DNA from: Methyloligella sp050110875
Lineage (GTDB): Bacteria > Pseudomonadota > Alphaproteobacteria > Rhizobiales > Methyloligellaceae
Length of the DNA stretch: 64,000 bases
Direction: 5' to 3'
NCBI GenBank assembly: GCA_050110875.1
Contig: CP188828.1
Span: forward strand, 2,046,001-2,110,000
Under the pieces are notes generated by a model that saw nothing but the letters and a program-made list of their open reading frames with translations, did no database searches and had not been told where the DNA came from. Position 1 is the stretch's first letter; each line of letters opens with the position of its first letter. Below are positions 1-8,291 of the stretch, piece after piece. A program made the position numbers and the translations under genes.

Positions 1-2
1 CC

Positions 3-1139
3 CCCTGGGGCCCGGCCATCGCCTTCGACCGCCAGCCGGTGCGGGACTTCTTCGTCCACAACGTTCTCTATTGGCTGGAGGAGTATCGCTTCGACGGGCT
101 GCGCTTCGACGCCATCGACCAGATCGACGATCAAAGCGAAATTCCCATCCTGAAGGAGATGGCCCGCACGGTTCGGGAGCGGTTCCCCGATCGCCACATC
201 CACCTCACCTCGGAAGACGATAAGAATAGCGTCGCGCTCCTGGAATTCGACGCTGAGAACCGGCCGAAGCTCTTCACCGGCGAGTGGAACGACGATTGGC
301 ACCACGCCATGCATCACATCCTCACCGGCGAGGATGACGGCTTCTACGAGGATTACGTCGATGCGCCCGGCGAGCGCATGGCGCGCATCCTGGCCGAGGG
401 CTTCGATTATCAAGGCGAGGTCTCACCATATCGCGGCGGCAAGCCGCGCGGCGAGAGATCGGGCCATCTGCCCCCCACCGCCTTCATCAACTTCCTGCAA
501 AACCACGATCAGACCGGCAACCGCCCCTTCGGCGAACGGCTGACCATGCTGGCCGCGCCCGAAGCTTTGGAGACCGCCCTCGCCCTCCTGCTGCTCGCCC
601 CCAACACGCCCCTGCTCTATATGGGCGAGGAGTATGGCGAGACCCGCCCCTTCCTCTTCTTCACCGATTTTCACGGCGATCTCGCCAAGGCCGTGCGCGA
701 GGGGCGCCGCCGGGAGTTCAAGAAGGTGCGCCTCTTCGCCGACCCGAAAGCCCGCGAGAAGATTCCTGATCCCAACGCGCTTTCCACCTTCGAGGACTCG
801 AAGCTGCGCCGCGACGAGAAGGAGCCGGAGCTCCGCGAAGCCCGAGAAACCCTGGTCCGCGACTTGCTGCGTATCCGCCGGGAATGCATTCTGCCGGCGC
901 TGTCGGCGATCCCTGCCCATTCCGGCCGGGTCGAGGCGCAAAAGGACCGCGCCTTCACCGTAAGCTGGCAGCTCGGTGACGGCCGTGCGCTGACGATCTC
1001 CGCCAACCTCTCCGACGAGGCGGCGGCGATCCAGCCACGGGCCGATGGCGAGGTGATCTATCAGCGGCCGGAGACCGCCGCCGATCCGCTCGGTCAAGGC
1101 AGCCTTCCGCCATGGTCTCTCGTCTGCCGCATGACGTAG
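3..1139 (+). CDS. treZ: Malto-oligosyltrehalose trehalohydrolase, C-terminal part (5' end outside window)
   Basis: The reading frame is open from base 3, so the gene begins upstream of the window; 378 residues are visible of a family usually near 580-600. TreZ releases trehalose from maltooligosyl trehalose made by TreY. The visible part carries the end of a GH13 barrel: RFDGLRFDAID (nucleophile-region Asp), the acid/base region HLTSEDDKN, and QNHDQTGNRPFGERL with the third conserved Asp, followed by a beta-rich C-terminal domain. It lies 19 bases before malQ and belongs to a treZ-malQ-treY run on one strand, which fixes its role better than the partial sequence alone would. A GTG at 39 is in frame but is clearly internal. 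Confidence 0.93.
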   Translation, partial: PWGPAIAFDRQPVRDFFVHNVLYWLEEYRFDGLRFDAIDQIDDQSEIPILKEMARTVRERFPDRHIHLTSEDDKNSVALLEFDAENRPKLFTGEWNDDWHHAMHHILTGEDDGFYEDYVDAPGERMARILAEGFDYQGEVSPYRGGKPRGERSGHLPPTAFINFLQNHDQTGNRPFGERLTMLAAPEALETALALLLLAPNTPLLYMGEEYGETRPFLFFTDFHGDLAKAVREGRRREFKKVRLFADPKAREKIPDPNALSTFEDSKLRRDEKEPELREARETLVRDLLRIRRECILPALSAIPAHSGRVEAQKDRAFTVSWQLGDGRALTISANLSDEAAAIQPRADGEVIYQRPETAADPLGQGSLPPWSLVCRMT

Positions 1140-1158
1140 AGGAATTGGAGAGCAACGC

Positions 1159-3027
1159 GTGACTGAGAAGCTGCAGCGTCTGGCCGAGTGCTACGGGATC
1201 GGCGATGGCTATACGAGCGAGACGGGTCAATGGGTCGAGACCCCGCTCTCCGCCAAGGCCGAGATCCTGAAGGCCATGGGCGTGGCCATCGGCAGCGACG
1301 AGGAGATCGAGAAAAGCATCGCCGAAGCGCCGGCGCCGATCCCCGAGGAAGATATCCATACACTCTCCCGCAGCGGCTTCTGGCCCCTCTGGCTGGTCGA
1401 CCAGCGGGTCTGGGGCATGACCACCCAGCTCTACAGCCTGCGCTCCTCCGGCAATTGGGGCATCGGCGATTTCCGCGATCTCGCCGATCTCGCCACGCGC
1501 CTCGGCCGTCTCGGCGCGGATTTCGTCGGCATCAGCCCGCTTCATGCGCTCTTCATGGCCGACCCTACCCGCATCAGCCCTTACGCGCCCTCGACCCGCA
1601 ACTTTCTCAATCCCATCTTCATCGCGCCCGATCAGGTGCCGGGTTTCCAGGAACTTGCGAATCGTGACGCGCTGGTCGCCGAGCTCCCCGAACTCCGGAA
1701 AGCCGAGTATATCGACTATCCTTCAGTCTATCGGGTGAAGCGCGCAGCCCTGGAAGCGCTATTCGAGCATTTCACCAGGAACGCATCGGAAAGCGACCGA
1801 AAAGCCTACGAGAATTTCAAGTCGGAGAAGGCGGAGGCTTTACAGAACTTTGCTCTCTACGAGGCCCTGTCGGAACACTTCGTGGCCCAAGGCGGCTATG
1901 TTGCCTGGTCGACCTGGCCGAAAGAATATCAAGACCGCGAAGGCCTCGTCGTGCGGGACTTCATCCGCGGCCACAAACACCGCATCGAGTTTCACAGCTG
2001 GCTGCAATGGATCGCCGACATCCAGCTCGCCGCCGCTCAGAGAAAAGCGCGCGAGGCCGGCATGCGCATCGGCCTCTATCTCGACCTCGCCATCGGCGTC
2101 TCGCCCGACGGCTCGACAGCCTGGTGCGGCGGCCACGCCACCGCCCGGGAGGCGCGTATCGGCGCACCGCCCGACGCCCTCTGCCCCGGTGGCCAAAACT
2201 GGGGCCTCATCCCCTTCTCGCCCATGGGTCTCAGAGAACAGCGCTTCGAACCGTTCCGGGGCCTTCTCAGGGACAATATGCGCCATGCCGGCGCCATGCG
2301 CCTCGACCACGCCATGGGGCTGAGCCGGCTCTACTGGATCCCGGAAGACAGCGACGCCCTGGGCGGCGGCTATGTCCGCTACCCGTTCCGCCAGATGCTG
2401 GAGATGGTGGCCGACGAAAGCTGGCTCGCCCGCTGCGTGGTGATCGGCGAGGATCTCGGCACCGTGCCGGAGGGCTTCACCGACACCATGGTCCGGGCCG
2501 GTCTGCTGAGCTACCAGGTGCTCTATTTCAGCCGCCACCACGGCCACTTCTTTCCGCCCCACGCCTATCGCCGCGAGGCCATGGTCTGCGCCTCTACCCA
2601 CGACCTGCCGACCCTGAAGGGCTGGTGGACCGGCAGCGACATCACATGGCGCGAAGAGGTCGGCGCCGCCACGGCAGAGGAAGCCCAGGCCCAGATGGAA
2701 GGCCGCACCGCCGAGAAACGTCTCCTCGTCGAGGCTCTTCAGGAAGCAGCTCTCATCGAGGGCGATCCGGCCATGATCGCCGCTGCGGACGAGCTGTCCG
2801 AGGACCTGCTCCTCGCCATCCACCGCTTTCTCGCCCGCACCCCATGCCGGCTGCTCGCGGTCCAGCTCGACGATGCGCTGGCCGCCGACGAGCAGGCCAA
2901 CCTGCCGGGCACCATTGACGAGCATCCGAACTGGCGGCGTAAGATGGGCGTCAATCTGGAGGATTTGCCAGACCACCGGCTGTTCGGCGATCTCGTCCAA
3001 GTCCTCGCAACCGAACGCCCCCGCTGA
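1159..3027 (+). CDS. malQ: 4-alpha-glucanotransferase (amylomaltase)
   Basis: The 622-residue GH77 enzyme moves alpha-1,4-glucan segments between maltodextrins. Family signatures are visible: YALRS-type start of the barrel as YSLRSSGNWGIGDF (near residue 94), the nucleophile region RLDHAMGLSRLYW (about residue 380), VIGEDLGTVP with the acid/base Glu (about 428) and STHDLPTLKGWW with the third Asp (about 480). The N-terminal ~80 residues are the extra domain of the longer bacterial MalQ form. The start is a GTG right after the treZ stop. Its stop overlaps the treY ATG by one base (TGATG), so translation is probably coupled. Placement between treZ and treY suggests it trims or lengthens glucan chains for trehalose synthesis. 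Confidence 0.95.
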   Translation: MTEKLQRLAECYGIGDGYTSETGQWVETPLSAKAEILKAMGVAIGSDEEIEKSIAEAPAPIPEEDIHTLSRSGFWPLWLVDQRVWGMTTQLYSLRSSGNWGIGDFRDLADLATRLGRLGADFVGISPLHALFMADPTRISPYAPSTRNFLNPIFIAPDQVPGFQELANRDALVAELPELRKAEYIDYPSVYRVKRAALEALFEHFTRNASESDRKAYENFKSEKAEALQNFALYEALSEHFVAQGGYVAWSTWPKEYQDREGLVVRDFIRGHKHRIEFHSWLQWIADIQLAAAQRKAREAGMRIGLYLDLAIGVSPDGSTAWCGGHATAREARIGAPPDALCPGGQNWGLIPFSPMGLREQRFEPFRGLLRDNMRHAGAMRLDHAMGLSRLYWIPEDSDALGGGYVRYPFRQMLEMVADESWLARCVVIGEDLGTVPEGFTDTMVRAGLLSYQVLYFSRHHGHFFPPHAYRREAMVCASTHDLPTLKGWWTGSDITWREEVGAATAEEAQAQMEGRTAEKRLLVEALQEAALIEGDPAMIAAADELSEDLLLAIHRFLARTPCRLLAVQLDDALAADEQANLPGTIDEHPNWRRKMGVNLEDLPDHRLFGDLVQVLATERPR

Positions 3028-5750
3028 TGCGGCCCCTCACCGCCACCTACAGATTGCAGTTCCGCGAAGGCGTTGGATTCCGGGAGGCAGCAGACCTCGC
3101 CCCTTACCTCAAAAGACTGGGCATCAGCCATCTCTACGCCTCGCCGGTCTTCGAGGCCGTGCCCGGCTCCACCCATGGCTACAACATTGCCAGCTATAAC
3201 CGTATCGAGGCATCCCTGGGCGGGCGCGAAGGACTGGAGCATCTGGCCGCCACCCTCAAGACCCACGGTCTCCGGCTCATTCTCGATTTCGTGCCTAACC
3301 ATATGGGCGCGAGCCCCTTCAACCCCTGGTGGTGCGACGTGCTCGAATGGGGCGACCGTAGCCCCCACGCCCACCATTTCGATATCGACTGGTCGGCACC
3401 CAAGCTGCTGATCCCGGCCCTCGGCGAGCCCTACGGGCTTGCCCTGGAGAACGGCGCCTTCGGGATCGCCCTCGATGCCGACAATGGTGGGCTGAACTTC
3501 ACCGCCCCCGGCCACGAGCTGCCCATGACGCCGCCGAGCTATGCGACCGTTCTCGCGCACGCTGAAAGCGGCGGCTTCGAGGATCTCGCCAACCGTTTCG
3601 CCATCGCCACCCCGGAAACCACGGGCGAGCTGAAAACGGAGCTTCGCGACCGGCTCCAGGACGAAGCGAGTCGTGCCATGCTGGAAAATGCGCTCCGCAC
3701 CATCGTCGCCGATCGCGAGTTGATGCATCAGCTCCACGAGGCGCAGGTTTGGCGTCTCGCCTATTGGCGCGCGGCCCGCGAGACCCTGACCTATCGCCGC
3801 TTCTTCGAGGTCGCCGACCTGGTCGGCGTCCGCATGGAGCAGCCGAGCGTCTTCGAGGAATCCCACCGGCTGATCCTCGATCTCGTCGGCAAGGACCTGA
3901 TCCAAGGCATCCGCCTCGACCATGTCGACGGACTCTCCGATCCCCTCGCCTATTTCCGCAAATTGCAGGAAGCCGTCACCGAAGCGACCAACGAGGCCGA
4001 GCCCTATCTGCTTTTGGTGGAGAAGATCCTCGGGCAGGGCGAGACACTCCGCGGCAACTGGCCCGTCGCCGGCACCACCGGCTACGAATTCATCCGCAGC
4101 CTGGCAGGTCTGTTCACCGATCCCGCCGGCGAACCGGCCATGACGGAAGCCTATTACGGGTTCATCGGAAAACCGCTCGACTACGAGACCCTGCTGGTCC
4201 GCGCCAAACGTCATATCTTCATACGCAACCTCGCCGGCGAGCTCGACGCGCTGTCGGGACTGGCCGCCAAGCTCGCCGATGCCGATCTCGTGACCCGCGA
4301 TTTCGGTCGGGACACGCTCCGCCGCGCCATCATCGAGCTCGCTGTCGCGCTACCGGTATACCGCACCTATGTCGATGTGGAGGGGCCGAGCGAAGAGGAC
4401 GAAGCCTTGATCGCCGACGCCACCGCCATGGCCAAGACCTCCCGCGAGGTGGAGGACGACCTCGCCATCGATTTCATCGCGCGGATTTGGCGTCTCGATC
4501 TGGAGGATCCGGCCGCCCGCGCCGAGGCCCTCACCTTCGCCACGCGCTTCCAGCAGACCACCGGCCCTCTGATGGCCAAGGCGCTGGAGGATACGCTCTT
4601 CTACCGCTACAACCGGCTGATCGCCTTGAACGAGGTGGGCGGCGAGCCGGACGTTTTCGGCGCGCCCATCGAGGCCTTCCACAACGAGATGGATGGGCGC
4701 CTCGCCAGCCAGCGGCAAGGTCTCTCCACCACATCGACCCACGACACCAAGCGCGGCGAGGATGCCCGTTCCCGGCTCTATGCCTTGAGCGAAGCGCCGG
4801 AGAGCTGGGCGGAAGCCGTGCGCCGATGGGCGGGGATGAACGAATATGCCTTGACTCTCGAAGAGGACGAGCGCGCCCCCAGCCTCGACGACGAGTGGCT
4901 GTTCTATCAGTCCCTCGCCGGTGTCTGGCCGTTCGGCGTTTCCATCGACGACGCACCCGCCATGCAGTCCCTATCCGACCGCATGACCGGGTTCATGCTG
5001 AAGGCCATTCGCGAGGCCAAGATCAGGACCAGCTGGACTGGACAGGATCAAGCCTATGAGGAGGCGGTGGCGCGTTTCGTGCGCCTGACCCTCGACCCCG
5101 ACAACGCGGTCTCCTTCCTGTCGGATTTCGCCCGCACCCATGAAGACATCGCCCTCGCCGGCGGGCTCTACAGCCTGTCCCAAACCCTCATCAAGCTGAC
5201 CGCGCCGGGCGTGCCGGATATCTATCGCGGCGCCGAGCTCTGGGAGCTGAGCCTGGTCGACCCCGACAATCGCCGCCCCGTCGATTTCGCCAATCTGGAT
5301 AAGCGGCTCGCTGCGCTCGAGAGTGGCGCCGAGCCCGGCGCCCTCATGCGCGACTGGCAAAGCGGCGCCATCAAGCTGCACCTTCTGACGACAGCTTTGC
5401 GGTATCGGCAAGCGAACCCCGCCCTCTTCGAGACGGGCGAATACATCCCCTTCCATCTCACCGGCAAGCGCAGCGCCGGCGCGGTCGCTTATCTGAGAAG
5501 CGATACAGAGCGTGCGGTCCTGAGCGTCGCCCCGATCCGGGCGCGCGCGCTTCTGAATGGCCGGGAGATCCCCATGGTGCCGCCGGAACGCTGGGAAGAC
5601 ACAGCCATCAGCCTCCCCGGCGACTGGGCCGATAAGACCTGGCGCAATCTATTGACCGGGGAGACGATAACGGCTGTCGAGGGCAAAATGCGCCTCGGAG
5701 AGACGCTTCAGAGCTTTCCGGTCGCCTTGCTGGCGACCGAGGGACGCTGA
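3027..5750 (+). CDS. treY: Malto-oligosyltrehalose synthase
   Basis: This 907-residue GH13 enzyme turns the reducing end of a maltodextrin into an alpha,alpha-1,1 trehalosyl unit, the substrate of TreZ. It begins TYRLQFREGVGFREA, typical of TreY N-termini, and has LILDFVPNHMG (about residue 90), GIRLDHVDGLSDP with the nucleophile Asp (about 297), LLVEKIL with the Glu (about 331) and STHDTKRGEDARSRL with the third Asp (about 570). Near the C-terminus PGVPDIYRGAELWELSLVDPDNRRPVD is the usual TreY signature. It overlaps malQ by one base. The upstream debranching enzyme treX/glgX may lie before the window; it is not within it. Confidence 0.96.
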   Translation: MRPLTATYRLQFREGVGFREAADLAPYLKRLGISHLYASPVFEAVPGSTHGYNIASYNRIEASLGGREGLEHLAATLKTHGLRLILDFVPNHMGASPFNPWWCDVLEWGDRSPHAHHFDIDWSAPKLLIPALGEPYGLALENGAFGIALDADNGGLNFTAPGHELPMTPPSYATVLAHAESGGFEDLANRFAIATPETTGELKTELRDRLQDEASRAMLENALRTIVADRELMHQLHEAQVWRLAYWRAARETLTYRRFFEVADLVGVRMEQPSVFEESHRLILDLVGKDLIQGIRLDHVDGLSDPLAYFRKLQEAVTEATNEAEPYLLLVEKILGQGETLRGNWPVAGTTGYEFIRSLAGLFTDPAGEPAMTEAYYGFIGKPLDYETLLVRAKRHIFIRNLAGELDALSGLAAKLADADLVTRDFGRDTLRRAIIELAVALPVYRTYVDVEGPSEEDEALIADATAMAKTSREVEDDLAIDFIARIWRLDLEDPAARAEALTFATRFQQTTGPLMAKALEDTLFYRYNRLIALNEVGGEPDVFGAPIEAFHNEMDGRLASQRQGLSTTSTHDTKRGEDARSRLYALSEAPESWAEAVRRWAGMNEYALTLEEDERAPSLDDEWLFYQSLAGVWPFGVSIDDAPAMQSLSDRMTGFMLKAIREAKIRTSWTGQDQAYEEAVARFVRLTLDPDNAVSFLSDFARTHEDIALAGGLYSLSQTLIKLTAPGVPDIYRGAELWELSLVDPDNRRPVDFANLDKRLAALESGAEPGALMRDWQSGAIKLHLLTTALRYRQANPALFETGEYIPFHLTGKRSAGAVAYLRSDTERAVLSVAPIRARALLNGREIPMVPPERWEDTAISLPGDWADKTWRNLLTGETITAVEGKMRLGETLQSFPVALLATEGR

Positions 5751-5776
5751 AACAACCGCACAAGATTCACAAAGGA

Positions 5777-6115
5777 CTAAAGAGCGTCCGCGCCGATCTC
5801 GCCGGTGCGCACGCGAATGGCGCTATCCAGCGGCAGCACGAAGATCTTGCCGTCGCCGACCTTTCCGGTCTTCGCCGCTTCGGAGATCGCCGAGACGATC
5901 TTGTCCGCCAAGCTATCCTCGGCGGCGATCTCGAGCTTCACCTTCGGCACGAAATCGACCGAATATTCAGCCCCGCGATAAACCTCGGTGTGACCCTTCT
6001 GGCGGCCGACACCGCGCACTTCCGTCACGGTCAGACCTTCCACGCCGATCGCCGTCAGCGCGTCATGCACCTCGTGGAGCCGATGAGGCTGGATAACAGC
6101 AACAATATATTTCAT
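5777..6115 (-). CDS. PII family nitrogen regulatory protein (GlnB/GlnK type)
   Basis: The protein has 112 residues, the standard PII length. The T-loop reads GHTEVYRGAEYSVDF and places Tyr51 at the usual uridylylation site. The C-terminal ATP-binding part is KTGKVGDGKIFVLPLD followed by RVRTGE. PII trimers sense 2-oxoglutarate, ATP and ADP and act on ammonium transport, glutamine synthetase regulation and NtrB. It is convergent with treY and no amtB or glnA is next to it. It therefore differs from both standard contexts (glnK-amtB and glnB-glnA), and I do not choose between GlnB and GlnK. The usual N-terminal KPFKL stretch reads QPHRL here. Confidence 0.93.
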   Translation of the reverse strand: MKYIVAVIQPHRLHEVHDALTAIGVEGLTVTEVRGVGRQKGHTEVYRGAEYSVDFVPKVKLEIAAEDSLADKIVSAISEAAKTGKVGDGKIFVLPLDSAIRVRTGEIGADAL

Positions 6116-6354
6116 AGCGTTCTCCCTTATGTGGTGCGGGCACAGAACGCGCCCGGCACCCTTGTTTTCTGCCTCGGTCGTCCGCCTATGAAAAAGAAAA
6201 GCTTAGACCTCAGCGAAAGCTATAGCTCTACTTGGGAGGCTTTTGTAGATCTTCAATCGCCTTGCTAAAACAATCAGCACTGCACAGATTTCGTGCATAA
6301 AACGGCCTCTTCGTCCCTCGACGAGTGACGAATAAAACGTGCTAAGCTGGCCTG

Positions 6355-6819
6355 ATGAGCAAAGCTTTCACCAAAGAGCAGGAAGGCAGCGACGTTTACG
6401 ACGAGCTGCCCGAACGTCCCGTTTCTTCGAACAACTTGGTCACCGAGAATGGTCTCAAGTTGATAGAGGACACGCTCGCCGAATTACAGAAGGCCCATGC
6501 GGAGGCGACGGCCGAGGAGGACAAGCCCCGCCTCGCACGCATCAACCGCGACCTCCGCTACTTCAAGGCACGGCGCGCAGCGGCCCAGCTCGCGCCGTCG
6601 CCGGAGCAGAGCGGCGAAGTCCGTTTCGGCAACACGGTCACCATCGAGCGGGACGACGGACGCCGGCAGACCTTCACCATTGTCGGGGAAGACGAGGCCG
6701 ATCCTTCGAAGGGGACCCTCTCCTATGTCTCGCCTCTCGCCCAGGCCTTGATGGGGAAATCGGTGGGCGACCTGGCCGCCGCCGGCGCAGGCGAGGCCGA
6801 GATCATCGAGATTCGATAA
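6355..6819 (+). CDS. GreA/GreB-family transcript cleavage factor
   Basis: The product has 154 residues. The N-terminal half is a helical hairpin (about residues 28-80, rich in Glu, Lys and Arg) and the C-terminal half is an FKBP-like Gre domain: RFGNTVTIERDDGRRQTFTIVGEDEAD, then SYVSPLAQALMGKSVGD. The opening MSKAFTKE matches GreB-like proteins. Gre factors enter the RNA polymerase secondary channel and trigger cleavage of backtracked RNA. Acidic residues at the hairpin tip (TAEEDKP, residues 50-56) would be the Mg-binding site. It is monocistronic. Whether it replaces GreB or is an additional Gre-like factor cannot be told from one window. Confidence 0.88.
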   Translation: MSKAFTKEQEGSDVYDELPERPVSSNNLVTENGLKLIEDTLAELQKAHAEATAEEDKPRLARINRDLRYFKARRAAAQLAPSPEQSGEVRFGNTVTIERDDGRRQTFTIVGEDEADPSKGTLSYVSPLAQALMGKSVGDLAAAGAGEAEIIEIR

Positions 6820-6837
6820 CGCTCTGAAATCGCGCGT

Positions 6838-7158
6838 TTATTTCCGAACCGGCTTTTCGAGCATGAGCTGCCCTTGCTTCTTGACCAGCGCCTTCGCCTT
6901 GTCGGCGAGCATGGCCAGCATCCAGGGCAGCTCGATCTCCAGGTGCACGTGATCGTCCGCCACGTCCAGATGGCCTGTCGTGTTCTGGCCCAGAAGGCTT
7001 GCCTGGAAATCGAGATGATCTCCCGTCCACTCGTCCTTCAGCACGGCGAACTTTTCACCGAAAGACGATCGCACCTGACCGAAGCCGCTCTTCAGCCGGC
7101 GAACGGCCTCCTCCTTGCCGAGATTGTGCGGAATGTCGACGGTGACGGGCTTGCCCAT
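6838..7158 (-). CDS. Polyhydroxyalkanoate-granule associated protein (PHA_gran_rgn family)
   Basis: This is a 106-residue cytoplasmic protein. Visible traits fit the polyhydroxyalkanoic acid system family: a start of the form VTVDIPHNLGKEEAVRRL, a beta-rich centre with FQASLLGQNTTGHLDVADDHVHLEIELPWMLAMLA, and a basic C-terminal helix (KAKALVKKQGQLML). Family members are small and often lie near PHA synthesis genes, but no phaC or phaP is within this window. It is convergent with the gre-like gene (18 bases apart) and shares a strand with the downstream SelW-like gene. The biochemical role of the family is poorly defined. Confidence 0.8.
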   Translation of the reverse strand: MGKPVTVDIPHNLGKEEAVRRLKSGFGQVRSSFGEKFAVLKDEWTGDHLDFQASLLGQNTTGHLDVADDHVHLEIELPWMLAMLADKAKALVKKQGQLMLEKPVRK

Positions 7159-7243
7159 GGAATTGTTCGACCTCTTCAGATCCTTGGATTTGTTTCAGCA
7201 CCATATGGGATGGCAGACACGGCGAAACCAGCTATTGCTGCCT

Positions 7244-7537
7244 TCAACGGCGATCCGAATGCCCTAGATCCCGCTCCGGTGCAATCCGGTCCCGGACCAG
7301 CTGCTTCAGCTCCTTCATCTCCGGAAACCGCCCCTCCTGCCCGCGCGAATAGACGAGCTCGCCGTCGACTCGGACATCGAAGATGCCCCCCGTCCGATCC
7401 GGAATCAGGGTGAGCGAGCCGATTTCCTCCGAAAAGCTCGTCAACAGCTCCTGCGCCGTCCAGGAGGCGCGCAACAGCCAGCCGCAAAGCTGGCAATATG
7501 TGATCGAAATATGGGGGTTTGGGATCTTTTCTGTCAT
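7244..7537 (-). CDS. SelT/SelW/SelH (Rdx) family thioredoxin-like protein
   Basis: The protein has 97 residues. The signature is ISITYCQLCGWLLRASWTAQELL, with a CxxC pair at residues 15 and 18 in the position held by Cys-x-x-Sec in selenoprotein W. It is followed by the family GIFDVRVDGELVYSRGQEGRFPEMKELKQLVRDRI. Here the redox pair is Cys/Cys, so it is not a selenoprotein. The fold is thioredoxin-like and a thiol redox role is assumed; bacterial substrates are unknown. It is divergent from the Rrf2 regulator gene across about 190 bases that contain a dyad. Confidence 0.88.
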   Translation of the reverse strand: MTEKIPNPHISITYCQLCGWLLRASWTAQELLTSFSEEIGSLTLIPDRTGGIFDVRVDGELVYSRGQEGRFPEMKELKQLVRDRIAPERDLGHSDRR

Positions 7538-7610
7538 TTCTCAAAGAGAGGCCGCGAAATTCGGCCTATCAACTTATGGTTGGCCACCCTTTTTTCCGAC
7601 ACGATGATAC

Positions 7611-7627
7611 CTTAGATTAGCTCTAAG
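7611..7627. promoter_or_regulatory. Palindromic operator candidate before the Rrf2-family gene
   Basis: Perfect 6-base arms CTTAGA and TCTAAG are separated by 5 bases. The site lies 102 bases before the Rrf2-family start and 74 bases from the divergent SelW-like start, a good place for autoregulation. No experiment or motif match supports a specific regulator. Confidence 0.4.
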
Positions 7628-7728
7628 ATTGCAACTGAACAGTCCCCGCGGCGGATTTTGAACCGGTTTAGAGTCTTTTGTCTGCCTGCATCTGGGATTT
7701 TTGATATAAGCCGGTGAGGTAAATCACC

Positions 7729-8220
7729 ATGCGACTGACCAAACAGACCAGCTACGCGATCCGGATCCTGACCCACTGCGCACGCAGAAAGGGTAAATCC
7801 GTCCGTGCGAGCGAGATCGCGCAGATCTACGGCATCACCGAATACAACGTCGCCAAGATCGTACCAATTCTGGTCCGCACCGGCTTCCTGACCTCGACTC
7901 GCGGCCGTCTCGGCGGCCTGAAACTCGCCCGGCCCGCCGAGGAGATCCATATCGGCGACGTCGTCCGGGCAACCGAAGCCACCTATGTCGAAGCCGAATG
8001 CGGCGGCGATTCCCGCGACTGCGCCATCAAGCCCGCCGCGCTGATCAATCGGCTTCTCGGCGAGGCGCTCGACGCCTTCATCAGCGTTCTCGACGAGCAC
8101 ACCCTCGACGAGCTGGTCGGTGCAAGCCCCACCGCCGGGGAGGATCTCGACATGCTCACCAGCCGGCCGCAAAATCGCGGCCCGCGGGCCGAGCCGGCCA
8201 GAACCACGGCAAGCTCCTAA
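7729..8220 (+). CDS. Rrf2-family transcriptional regulator with incomplete cluster ligands
   Basis: This 163-residue protein has the Rrf2 winged helix: MRLTKQTSYAIRILTHCARR, ASEIAQIYGITEYNVAKIV, then the wing TSTRGRLGGLKLARPAEEI. The family includes NsrR, IscR and RirA, which usually bind an iron-sulfur cluster through three cysteines near residues 91-105. Here C91 and C98 are present but the third position (residue 104) is Ala. The start is preceded by GGTGAGG. After residue 130 the tail is low-complexity. It may sense NO, redox or iron as its relatives do, or may have lost cluster binding. The downstream genes are convergent, so targets are not obvious. Confidence 0.88.
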   Translation: MRLTKQTSYAIRILTHCARRKGKSVRASEIAQIYGITEYNVAKIVPILVRTGFLTSTRGRLGGLKLARPAEEIHIGDVVRATEATYVEAECGGDSRDCAIKPAALINRLLGEALDAFISVLDEHTLDELVGASPTAGEDLDMLTSRPQNRGPRAEPARTTASS

Positions 8221-8291
8221 GCGCGTCAGCCCGACGGGATCCCGGGTCTCGGAGCGCTGGTTGCACGTCTGTCCCTGCACATTTTACCGTG

